Source of the DNA: Paenibacillus pinistramenti
GTDB taxonomy: Bacteria; Bacillota; Bacilli; Paenibacillales; Paenibacillaceae
NCBI RefSeq assembly: GCF_005869875.1
Contig: NZ_VAWG01000002.1
Coordinates: 434,001-498,000, forward strand
Length of the DNA stretch: 64,000 bases
Direction: 5' to 3'
Shown here: in pieces, positions 8,041 through 15,211 of the stretch
Layout: each line of letters opens with the position of its first letter
Position numbering within the stretch: the first letter of the stretch is position 1
The notes under the pieces: generated by a model
Told to the model about the DNA's origin: nothing
What the model saw: the letters and a program-made list of their open reading frames with translations, nothing else
The model's database searches: none
Made by a program: the position numbers and the translations under genes

Positions 8041-8070
8041 TTATTCCAAAAAGTCTTATTCCAGAAAATC
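8041..8070 (-). repeat. 15-bp tandem duplication of the rpoD C-terminus plus stop
   Basis: Two 15-base units, 8056-8070 (the last five codons of rpoD) and 8041-8055, match at 13 of 15 positions. Read on the coding strand both encode Asp-Phe-Leu-Glu-stop; the two differences (GAT/GAC and CTG/TTG) are synonymous. Confidence 0.85.
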
Positions 8071-9153
8071 CTTGAGCCGCTTGCTCCGGCTCGGATGCCG
8101 AAGCTTGCGCAGCGCTTTCGCTTCAATTTGGCGGATCCGCTCGCGGGTAACGCCGAATTCCTTGCCGACCTCCTCGAGTGTCCGCGTCCGGCCGTCATCG
8201 AGGCCGAAGCGGAGCCGGAGAACATTTTCCTCACGTTCAGTCAAGGTATCCAGCACGTCCTCAAGCTGTTCTTTAAGGAGCTCATAGGCAGCTGCATCAG
8301 CAGGTGCAGGGGCATCGGAATCCTCGATAAAATCACCCAGGTTCGAATCATTCTCTTCACCGATCGGGGTTTCGAGGGAAACCGGCTCCTGTGCCACCTT
8401 CATAATTTCGCGGACTTTCTCAGGCGTAAGGTCCATTTCCTTCGCAATCTCCTCAGGCGTCGGTTCACGCCCCAGGTCCTGCAGGAGCTGGCGGGATACA
8501 CGGATCAGCTTGTTGATCGTCTCGACCATGTGCACCGGAATACGGATCGTGCGCGCCTGGTCTGCAATCGCCCGTGTGATCGCCTGGCGGATCCACCAGG
8601 TAGCATAGGTACTGAATTTAAAGCCTTTCGAATAATCAAATTTCTCAACAGCTTTAATCAGACCCATATTGCCTTCCTGGATCAGGTCGAGGAACTGCAT
8701 GCTGCGTCCGACATAGCGGCGGGCAATGCTCACGACCAGACGGAGATTAGCTTCTGCCAAGCGGCGTTTCGCTTCCTCGTCGCCCTGATTAATCCGCTTT
8801 GCAAGCTCGATTTCCTCCTGAGCTGAAAGCAGCGGAACACGTCCGATCTCCTTCAGGTACATTCTTACCGGATCGTTGATCTTCATGCCTGGCGGAAGAG
8901 TCAGGTCATCGATGTGGAAATCCTCCGCATCCGATTCACTCGGACCGGTTTCGTCCTCCGCTTCACCGCCGACTTCAATCCCCATTTCAGACAGCTGTTC
9001 CAAAAATTCATCAATTTGTTCTGGTTCCTGATCAAACGGGGCTAACTTATCTGCAATATCTTTGGCCGTTAACGAAGAGGACGATTTGCCTTGTTCAATC
9101 AGTTGTTCTTTAACCTGTTCAAGTGTTAATTCTGTATGTTGATCGTTAGCCAT
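8056..9153 (-). CDS. rpoD: RNA polymerase primary sigma factor SigA
   Basis: The housekeeping sigma factor, 365 residues. Region 1.1 (residues about 1-75) starts [14 protein letters not shown]; region 1.2 has [12 protein letters not shown]; region 2 has [37 protein letters not shown] and [20 protein letters not shown] (-10 recognition); region 3 has [12 protein letters not shown]; region 4 has [12 protein letters not shown] and the helix-turn-helix [28 protein letters not shown]. The start at 9153 is set by AGGAGGAGGGGAG just upstream. In Bacillales rpoD normally follows dnaG; here no dnaG precedes it and the gene has its own strong promoter. It could be the sole SigA or a second copy. Confidence 0.97.
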   Translation of the reverse strand: MANDQHTELTLEQVKEQLIEQGKSSSSLTAKDIADKLAPFDQEPEQIDEFLEQLSEMGIEVGGEAEDETGPSESDAEDFHIDDLTLPPGMKINDPVRMYLKEIGRVPLLSAQEEIELAKRINQGDEEAKRRLAEANLRLVVSIARRYVGRSMQFLDLIQEGNMGLIKAVEKFDYSKGFKFSTYATWWIRQAITRAIADQARTIRIPVHMVETINKLIRVSRQLLQDLGREPTPEEIAKEMDLTPEKVREIMKVAQEPVSLETPIGEENDSNLGDFIEDSDAPAPADAAAYELLKEQLEDVLDTLTEREENVLRLRFGLDDGRTRTLEEVGKEFGVTRERIRQIEAKALRKLRHPSRSKRLKDFLE

Positions 9154-9212
9154 CGGCAGGCTCCCCTCCTCCTGAATGAGAACAATTACAAGCGGGAATA
9201 TAAAGTCACCGT

Positions 9213-9242
9213 TTGACAAAACCGCATAAAATATGGTATGAT
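9213..9242 (+). promoter_or_regulatory. divergent sigma-A promoter inside the rpoD leader
   Basis: A perfect TTGACA (9213-9218) and TATGAT (9237-9242) with an 18-base spacer on the plus strand. It points away from rpoD and would start a transcript near 9249 that overlaps the rpoD promoter in antisense. Confidence 0.6.
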
Positions 9243-9289
9243 GATGAAAATAAAGCAGTATTTCAGACGGTATTTTATCGCTATCCGTC

Positions 9290-9318
9290 ATTATATCATA
9301 ATTATAATATGATATCAA
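9290..9318 (-). promoter_or_regulatory. rpoD promoter, sigma-A type
   Basis: Minus-strand TTGATA (plus 9313-9318) and a perfect TATAAT (plus 9290-9295) separated by 17 bases, about 130 nt upstream of the rpoD start codon. Confidence 0.8.
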
Positions 9319-9366
9319 TATAAGTCGATTTTGTTTTCATTCAGTCGTCAAAAATGATTTCAATTC

Positions 9367-9400
9367 AGGTGGTTCCTTTGGGAATCACCTTTTGATTTTG
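9367..9400 (+). terminator. intrinsic terminator of the divergent transcript
   Basis: A ten base-pair stem (AGGTGGTTCC with GGAATCACCT, one G-U pair) closed by a TTTG loop and followed by TTTGATTTTG on the plus strand. The minus-strand side lacks a T-run, so it works toward higher coordinates. Confidence 0.7.
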
Positions 9401-9556
9401 CACGGATTATCAGCTTGACCTCGTTTGAACCTCCGGTTTGTTTATTATATGCTATTCATTCATTACCCTATTCTTAGGAATATCATACGCAGATCCAGGA
9501 TTACTTTCCACGGCTTCTTCCGGTTCTCAACCCCAAGAATGCAGCTTCCTGCAAAA
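9401..9556. other. rest of the rpoD/alpha-galactosidase intergenic region
   Basis: The non-coding stretch between rpoD (9153) and the alpha-galactosidase stop (9654) is 500 bases. Besides the promoters, candidate RNA, terminators and repeats listed separately, the segment 9401-9556 shows nothing I recognise; a 117-codon plus-strand frame here has no ribosome site and runs through the opposite gene's terminator. Confidence 0.5.
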
Positions 9557-9593
9557 AAACTTCCGTCCAGGCTAACCTTTTGGACGGAAGTTT
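9557..9593 (-). terminator. terminator of the alpha-galactosidase gene
   Basis: A 13-base perfect stem (AAACTTCCGTCCA with TGGACGGAAGTTT); on the minus strand it is followed by a T-run (plus-strand A-run 9553-9559). Confidence 0.9.
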
Positions 9594-9607
9594 CTCCCCT
9601 ACACACG

Positions 9608-9668
9608 CTAAGCGATGTTACATCTAATTATGTTCGATCTAATCATGTTCGTTCTAATCCGCAGTTAC
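9608..9668 (-). repeat. 15-bp tandem repeat with in-frame stops after the alpha-galactosidase gene
   Basis: Plus-strand units begin at 9654, 9639, 9624 (15 bases each) and 9608 (16 bases) with CTAAT or CTAAG. On the coding strand the first unit is the last five codons Val-Thr-Ala-Asp-TAG and the next two units each end in an in-frame TAG. Confidence 0.8.
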
Positions 9669-11852
9669 TTCAAACAGCCTTGCTGTTCCTGCGCCTGGCA
9701 GCTTCACATAGAGGCCGCCTCTTTCTGAGTCCCAGCTGCAGAAGGTTCCTTCCGCTTGGCTCGGATACGCGCATTTGAATCTGACGCCGTCCTGACCCTG
9801 AAGCCCGGAAACCGGCAGCAGACAGCCGTCCGGACCGTCCTTCAGCTGCCATACCGCAAGGAAGTTCCGGGAGCCGGCTCTCAGGCCTAAACAAATATGG
9901 GCGGCTGAAGTGTCAGGCAGTCCAAGCGGCCAAAACGGAAGAGCCTGCGGAATGGAAGAACGGATCTCTTTATAGTAATCAATCGCTTCCTTCACCAGCG
10001 CTCTGCGGTTTGGAGTCAGCTCGGCCAGATGGCCGCTTTGATGAATCCGCAGCAGCAGGGCGTTCACCATGTTGAATACGACCTCTTCGTCATTGCCCTC
10101 TCTGAGGGGATATGACCAGACTGCTGCCTGCTCAGGAGTCAGAGCGCCCGGGCATCCTGCTGCAATCAGCGCGTAGTTCAAATAATTCTCCTGATCGCTG
10201 GTCGACTGGATGCTGTGTCTGCTGAGCATCGCGTAATCCATACGCATTCCGCCGCTGGAGCAGTTCTCGATAATCAGCTCCGGATACCGGGCAAACACCC
10301 CGTCGAGCCACTGAAGATAGGCCCGGTTATGCCCGAGCAGACCGTCCCCGAAGCTGTCCGCAGCTGCTTCTGTTCCGATCCCAGCGTTGATATTGTAATC
10401 CATCTTGATGTATCCGACGCCATAATCTTCAACAAGCCGGGCGATGACCTCATCCGCATACGCGCGGACCTTTGGATTGCGGTAATCGAGCTGATAACGG
10501 CTCCGGTCCTTCACCCTTTGTCCGTGCCGCATGAAGAACCAGCTGTCGTCAGTATCCGCAAGCTTGGGACTGTTTATCCCCATGACCTCAAGTTCCAGCC
10601 ACAGTCCGGGCACCATACCTTTATCCCTAATTTTCTTAAGTACATATGGCAGCCCCTCTGGAAAACGCGCGGACGACGGAAGCCACTCTCCGACCTCATC
10701 CCACCATACGCCGTCCGCATACCAGCCGGCATCAATACAGAAAATTTCACAGCCCGTTTCAGCCGCGCTGTCGATCAGCGGCAGCAGCTTGGCCGTTGTC
10801 GGCTGGCCCCACAAACAGTTCATGTAATCATTAAAAATGACGGGCAGCTTGCGGTTATCCTCATTCTCGCGGCGGATCTGGCGGCGGTAAGATGTCAGTC
10901 TCTGGGCTGCCTGTTCAAAGCCTCCTTGAACCGAACCGGCAGCTGCCGTTACGCTCGTGAATCCTTCTCCGGGGGCAAGCTTGATCCACCAGTGGTTGTC
11001 ATGCTCATTAGGGCCCCCGATCAGGATGCTCAGCATGTTCCCCTGCTCAAATATTTCCCAGTGCCAGGAGCCGTTATGCTCAATCTGCCAGAAGAAAGCC
11101 GATTCTATCTCCATATTCTCAAGCACACCCATCGGAATCAGCTCGGCGGCGGACCAGGAACCGGTATTGCTGCCGGTTATCCGCTTGGAGCTGCGGTCGG
11201 TCATCTGCGGCATGCCGAGCTCGGGCAGGCTCCGGCTTACCCACTGCAGCTCGCTCTGCCAGCCGTTATGAGCAAGGGTAAGACGCATTTTATCGTCCCT
11301 GCTCCCCCGCCCGCCTTGGTCCAGGCCGGTCAAAGCAAAGGAAGATATATATTCGACCGTGACCTCCTTCTCTCCCTCGTTGAGCAGCTCGGTCCAGCTC
11401 CGCACGACGGAGCTTACTCCGTTCAGGAATTGAAAATGCTGGACGGCCTTGAGCGAGGTTACCGGGTCGCGCAGCACGATTTCAAGCTTCCGGCCATAAG
11501 CATTGCGGTAATCGGCATGGCTTTCATACTGCAGCCGCAGCCCCGGATAGGAAGCCCTGTGCGTCCTTCCGTGATATTCAGCCCGGTCTTCACCGGTTAA
11601 CTGCAGCTCCAGCAGCCTGCAGAAAGATTTTTGCGCTTCCGGCACAGTCCAGGGAGCAGCCACCGCTTCCGGCTGGCCGGATGCGGTTTGACCGGCACCC
11701 GGGTCATGCGGCCGCAGAGACCCGAAGTACAGCAGCAGAACATCGCGGCTGTCCGTCACTTCAAGCTGAAGAAGCAGATCATTTTCAATGAAAGACAATA
11801 GAAATGGAAAGTCATTCTTGGGCATAAGGGGCGGCTGAGGCCTTGTTGACAT
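9654..11852 (-). CDS. alpha-galactosidase, glycoside hydrolase family 36
   Basis: A 732-residue enzyme that removes terminal alpha-1,6-galactose from melibiose, raffinose-type oligosaccharides or galactomannan. No signal peptide, so it acts in the cytoplasm after uptake. The GH36 features are an N-terminal beta-sandwich, then a TIM barrel with IFCIDAGWY, the nucleophile Asp in YIKMDYN, the IENCSSGGMRMD loop and the acid/base Asp in STSDQENY; a small C-terminal beta domain closes it. The start at 11852 has GAAAGGAG nine bases upstream. It lies downstream of the sugar-binding protein on the same strand, making this transporter locus an alpha-galactoside system. Confidence 0.92.
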   Translation of the reverse strand: MSTRPQPPLMPKNDFPFLLSFIENDLLLQLEVTDSRDVLLLYFGSLRPHDPGAGQTASGQPEAVAAPWTVPEAQKSFCRLLELQLTGEDRAEYHGRTHRASYPGLRLQYESHADYRNAYGRKLEIVLRDPVTSLKAVQHFQFLNGVSSVVRSWTELLNEGEKEVTVEYISSFALTGLDQGGRGSRDDKMRLTLAHNGWQSELQWVSRSLPELGMPQMTDRSSKRITGSNTGSWSAAELIPMGVLENMEIESAFFWQIEHNGSWHWEIFEQGNMLSILIGGPNEHDNHWWIKLAPGEGFTSVTAAAGSVQGGFEQAAQRLTSYRRQIRRENEDNRKLPVIFNDYMNCLWGQPTTAKLLPLIDSAAETGCEIFCIDAGWYADGVWWDEVGEWLPSSARFPEGLPYVLKKIRDKGMVPGLWLELEVMGINSPKLADTDDSWFFMRHGQRVKDRSRYQLDYRNPKVRAYADEVIARLVEDYGVGYIKMDYNINAGIGTEAAADSFGDGLLGHNRAYLQWLDGVFARYPELIIENCSSGGMRMDYAMLSRHSIQSTSDQENYLNYALIAAGCPGALTPEQAAVWSYPLREGNDEEVVFNMVNALLLRIHQSGHLAELTPNRRALVKEAIDYYKEIRSSIPQALPFWPLGLPDTSAAHICLGLRAGSRNFLAVWQLKDGPDGCLLPVSGLQGQDGVRFKCAYPSQAEGTFCSWDSERGGLYVKLPGAGTARLFEVTAD

Positions 11853-11893
11853 AATGGTTTGCTCCTTTCGTCTGTTAAAAGGATTCTCTGGAC

Positions 11894-11930
11894 TTCTGAA
11901 CAGCATTCTGAACAGCAATCTGACCCAGCA
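11894..11930. repeat. 12-bp tandem repeat in the alpha-galactosidase leader
   Basis: TTCTGAACAGCA occurs twice in perfect tandem (11894-11905, 11906-11917), followed by a degenerate 13-base copy to 11930. It fills the 5' leader of the gene starting at 11852. Confidence 0.7.
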
Positions 11931-11975
11931 CGCATAAGGGCTGAGTCAGATTGGAAAATTTTTCGAACAGATCGC

Positions 11976-12014
11976 TATTCTATTGGATACAGTTTATTGA
12001 TTCAGTTTATTGAG
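11976..12014 (-). repeat. 13-bp tandem repeat including the stop codon of the sugar-binding protein
   Basis: Three units (11976, 11989, 12002) of 13 bases; the two closest to the gene share CAGTTTATTGA. The unit at 12002-12014 contains the stop codon (plus 12007-12009). Confidence 0.75.
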
Positions 12015-13329
12015 CTGAGCCAAACTGCTGCCAGGCTTTCTGAATTTCGTCGATCGCCTGGTCTTTCGTTTTGCTGCCGCCGATGTAAGCCTGCATGATT
12101 TCCCCGAATTTCTGATGGAACGTATCCAGCGAGTAGTTGACGGACAAGTCGCCGGATTGCTCCGTCTTCAGAATTTCATCCATTTGCTTCGGCATATCGA
12201 GATCAGGCAGCGGAGCATCCTTGATTGGAGGAATTACCTTTGCAACTTGGGAGAACCAGTTCTTGCCGTAGTCCGAAGTGTACAGCCAGTTGAAGAATTC
12301 GATTGTTTCTTTCACCACTTTGGAATCCTTGTTGATGCGGAGAGCCTGGTCTGCACCGGTGATAATAACAGACTGCTCAGCTTTGTCGCTGACCGGATAA
12401 CCGGCGATGCCGATCTGAATGTCCGGATTGATCTTCTTGATCGCTTCTTCGTCCCATGCGCCTTTGCCGGTCATAAATGCGGCTTTGCCTGAAGCGAAAT
12501 CACTGATCTCGGCATTGCTGTCGCGTTCAAGCGGTTTGTCCGTGCCATGTTTGACAGTGGTGTCAATAAAGTTAAAGAAGTTGTTATAAAGGACAGAATG
12601 ATCTTTAAAGGTCGTCTTGCCGTCAATAAAATTCTGCACCAGGTCCTTGGCGCTGATTCCCGCATCCTGGGCGGCTGCGTCTACAAAGTGCTGGAAGATG
12701 TGCTTCCATACCCACCACTCTTTGTAAGCATTGGCGAATGGAGTGATGCCTTTGGCTTCCAGCTTCGTAATCGCGTCGTCCAGCTCTGCGGTCGTCTTAG
12801 GCACGGAAGTGATGCCCGCTTCCTCCAGCAGCTGCTTGTTGTAAATTAGTGCAAACAGGTTTCCTTTTACCGGTAAACCAAGCACTTTGCCATCCGATGA
12901 ACTCATATTGCTGCGAACCGCATCCGTCATGGCCTGAGCGAGAGGCTCGTTCGTCAAATCGGCGCTGTAATCCGCATAAGTATCGATATCTCCGCCGGCC
13001 GTCGTTTGGAATACATCAGGCGTGCTGCCTGCCGCAATTCTCGACTTCAGCACGGTATTATAATCGGACTGCATGATTTCAAGGTTGATCGTTACATTCG
13101 GCTTAACCTTCTTGTACTCTTCGATGTAAGCATTGAAGGCATCCGTATATTCCGGCGAAGCCGTGAACATATTGATCGTTACCGGTTTGGAGGAATCGGT
13201 GCTTCCGCCGCTGTTTGAAGCATTGCCGCTACTGCTGGTATTGGCATTGTTTGACCCGCCGCCGCAGGCAGCGAGCAGACCGGTCATAAGCACAAGGCTG
13301 GCTGTAACCGCTGTCAATCTCTTAAACAT
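12007..13329 (-). CDS. sugar ABC transporter substrate-binding lipoprotein
   Basis: A family 1 extracellular solute-binding protein of 440 residues. The signal peptide MFKRLTAVTASLVLMTGLLAAC gives a lipobox LLAAC with Cys22, then a Gly/Asn/Ser linker tethers the mature domain to the membrane. Typical elements: VTINLEIMQSDYNTVLKSRIAAGSTPDVF and GKAAFMTGKGAWDEEAI. It delivers sugar to the two permeases encoded divergently at 17209-18926. The neighbouring alpha-galactosidase suggests alpha-galactosides as ligand. No ATPase is in the locus; a shared MsmX-type ATPase is the likely partner. Confidence 0.92.
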   Translation of the reverse strand: MFKRLTAVTASLVLMTGLLAACGGGSNNANTSSSGNASNSGGSTDSSKPVTINMFTASPEYTDAFNAYIEEYKKVKPNVTINLEIMQSDYNTVLKSRIAAGSTPDVFQTTAGGDIDTYADYSADLTNEPLAQAMTDAVRSNMSSSDGKVLGLPVKGNLFALIYNKQLLEEAGITSVPKTTAELDDAITKLEAKGITPFANAYKEWWVWKHIFQHFVDAAAQDAGISAKDLVQNFIDGKTTFKDHSVLYNNFFNFIDTTVKHGTDKPLERDSNAEISDFASGKAAFMTGKGAWDEEAIKKINPDIQIGIAGYPVSDKAEQSVIITGADQALRINKDSKVVKETIEFFNWLYTSDYGKNWFSQVAKVIPPIKDAPLPDLDMPKQMDEILKTEQSGDLSVNYSLDTFHQKFGEIMQAYIGGSKTKDQAIDEIQKAWQQFGSAQ

Positions 13330-13450
13330 GAATACGCCCCCGTTTCAATGTTGAACTGATTTTGCATCTCGTAGATCATTGTATTAAAGGCCGGCTGCAT
13401 GCAAAATGCAGTTATGTGGTGAGTTGAGGGTAAAAAAGTGGCGCATCCCC
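13330..13450. other. spacer between YesN-type regulator and binding protein
   Basis: Holds the promoter region of the binding-protein gene. A small hairpin CTGCATGCAAAATGCAG lies near 13398-13414. I see no clear catabolite-response (cre) element. Confidence 0.35.
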
Positions 13451-13517
13451 CGATTAGGCTCCGTGAACCTCCGTGAACATCTGTAAACCTCTGTAAACCT
13501 CCTTAAACCTCTCAGGC
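13451..13517 (-). repeat. 10-bp tandem repeat starting at the stop of the YesN-type gene
   Basis: Plus-strand units at 13461, 13471, 13481, 13491 and 13501 follow CYGTRAACCT closely, flanked by degenerate copies at 13451 and 13511. The latter overlaps the stop codon (13512-13514). Confidence 0.8.
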
Positions 13518-15209
13518 CTTTTCCCCTGTTATCGATAACCGGTATTCCGTCGGGGACATTTCGCAGTAGTTGCGGAACGCTTTGCTGAAATAGTTCTTAT
13601 CCCGGTATCCGAGCATCTCCGATATCTCCTGAATCTTCAGGGCCGGGTCGGCCAGCAGCTCCTTCGCTTTCTCCATTCGAACCTTCTGGGCATATTCGTG
13701 AATGCCGCAGCCGAACTGCTGCTTGAACCGTTTCATCAGGTATTCGCGGCTTAAGAAGTATTTTTCAGTGAATAGCGAGATTTTGAAGTCCTCAAAATAA
13801 TGGGTATCAATATACGTCTTAATGTCCTCGGCGTCAAATTTCCCCTGGGCGGCTGTCTGGGTACGGATCAGATCGCAGTATTCCTCCAGAATCCGGTGCA
13901 TCACCTCTTCATACTCCTTGAAGCTTGTGTAATCCAGGCTGTATGCGGCAGCAAACGGCTTCTCTTCGTCAAGGGAAGGGAGCTGGTGATCGGGCAGGCC
14001 AAGCGAAAGCGCCGCATCACGGAGCAGCATTTTGAAATCCTGCAGCGCACGGTCGGCATCGCCGAGGCGCAGCCCTTCAAGCTCCCCGACCGAGCGTAAA
14101 TAATCGGCCAGCACGGTGCGGGCCTGATTCTTGCTGCCTGTCTCCAGGGCTGAGCGCAGCAGCGGCATCCGGTGCATGATGGACGGCATTTCGGCGCTCT
14201 GCGAAGGCGGCAGCTGCGAAGGTTGCAGCGGTGCAGCCGGGAGTCTGATGCCCCCTTCCTCGGGCCTGCGCCCCGGCCCCTCACTTCCGGCTGGCTGCTG
14301 CAGATTGAGCTGCAGCAGGGCCGAGCGCGCCTCCTCGTAGGCATCCGCAAGCCCGCTCATGGCCTGGCAGGGTTCGCCAAAGCCGAAGACGACGGAGAGG
14401 CCCAGCAGGTCGCGCAGGGCGGTTTGGATTTTTCGGAGTAAAAATTTGCTGTGAAAAGCCATTTCCGCTTCAGACCCGCCGCGCATCGTCAGGATGGTGA
14501 CCATCTCTCTGTATTGGCGCGGGTTAGCGAAGCAGAAGCTGTGCAGATCAGGTCCCGAGGCATCGTTGACGATATTCGAAACGGCAAAATGCAATAAACC
14601 GAGGTCGCTGTTAAACCGCTCCCGGGCAACTGCTCCCATATTCAGCAGCCGGAGGACCGCAGCCCCGTACCAGCCGTCCGCCTCTGGCGCGCCGATCAGG
14701 GACAGCAGATCCTGCTGGCCTGCAGGATGAAAGCTTCTGTCCAGCAGCGACTGGTAGAACTTCTCCTTCAGCTTCGGTAAAGACATATTCAGCTTGATGC
14801 CGCGGCTGATGTTCTCGCGCTCATGCTGCCGCCGGTCGGCAAGCTGTCCCACTGCCTTGCGCATCGCCTGATTCAGCTCGGTCCGGTTCACCGGCTTGAG
14901 CAAATAGTCTACGACCCGGGATTTGATCGCCTGGCGGGTGAATTCAAAATCGTTATAGCCGCTGATCACAATTGTAGGCAGACCGGGATAATCCCGCTCC
15001 AGAATCTGAAGCACCTCAGGCCCGCTGAGACCAGGCATCTTCATATCAACCATGACCAGGTCGACCGGCTGCTGCTTCAACAGATTCAGGCCGCTTTCTC
15101 CGTCGGCGGCTTCCAGAACCGTATCCACGCCTAACGATTCCCACTCGCCCAATATCCGGATCGCTTCTCTAAGCGGTTCTTCGTCATCTATAATCAGCGC
15201 TTTATACAT
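13512..15209 (-). CDS. YesN-type response regulator with AraC DNA-binding domain
   Basis: A 565-residue response regulator. The receiver domain (about 1-120) has Asp10/Asp9 acid pair, phospho-acceptor Asp55 in MVDMKMPG and the conserved Lys in YLLKP. A long central region (about 130-450) is weakly conserved with a low-complexity Pro/Gln stretch. The C-terminal AraC helix-turn-helix pair (about 460-560) includes FSREYLMKRFKQQFGCGIHEY and IQEISEMLGYRDKNYFSKAFRNY. It should activate the binding protein, alpha-galactosidase and permeases in response to the histidine kinase encoded directly upstream (2 nt spacing). Confidence 0.92.
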   Translation of the reverse strand: MYKALIIDDEEPLREAIRILGEWESLGVDTVLEAADGESGLNLLKQQPVDLVMVDMKMPGLSGPEVLQILERDYPGLPTIVISGYNDFEFTRQAIKSRVVDYLLKPVNRTELNQAMRKAVGQLADRRQHERENISRGIKLNMSLPKLKEKFYQSLLDRSFHPAGQQDLLSLIGAPEADGWYGAAVLRLLNMGAVARERFNSDLGLLHFAVSNIVNDASGPDLHSFCFANPRQYREMVTILTMRGGSEAEMAFHSKFLLRKIQTALRDLLGLSVVFGFGEPCQAMSGLADAYEEARSALLQLNLQQPAGSEGPGRRPEEGGIRLPAAPLQPSQLPPSQSAEMPSIMHRMPLLRSALETGSKNQARTVLADYLRSVGELEGLRLGDADRALQDFKMLLRDAALSLGLPDHQLPSLDEEKPFAAAYSLDYTSFKEYEEVMHRILEEYCDLIRTQTAAQGKFDAEDIKTYIDTHYFEDFKISLFTEKYFLSREYLMKRFKQQFGCGIHEYAQKVRMEKAKELLADPALKIQEISEMLGYRDKNYFSKAFRNYCEMSPTEYRLSITGEKA

Positions 15210-15211
15210 GT

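Larger units (their letters stand above)
9249..9400 (+). ncRNA. candidate small RNA divergent to rpoD
   Basis: Defined only by the promoter at 9213-9242 and an intrinsic terminator at 9367-9400, giving a predicted transcript of about 150 nt. I see no ribosome site or plausible open frame within it. Its 5' part is complementary to the 5' end of the rpoD leader. This is inference from signals, not from similarity to a known RNA. Confidence 0.35.

Noticed and set aside
9238..9315. Small basic/hydrophobic peptide ([22 protein letters not shown]) that looks toxin-like
   Set aside because: Its ATG falls at or before the predicted transcription start of the divergent promoter, with no ribosome site; likely a chance reading of an AT-rich promoter.
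9425..9778. 117-codon plus-strand frame in the rpoD upstream region
   Set aside because: No ribosome site, runs through the terminator and into the opposite alpha-galactosidase gene; low-complexity product.
10215..11600. 461-codon plus-strand frame opposite the alpha-galactosidase
   Set aside because: Antisense shadow of a gene with all GH36 catalytic motifs.
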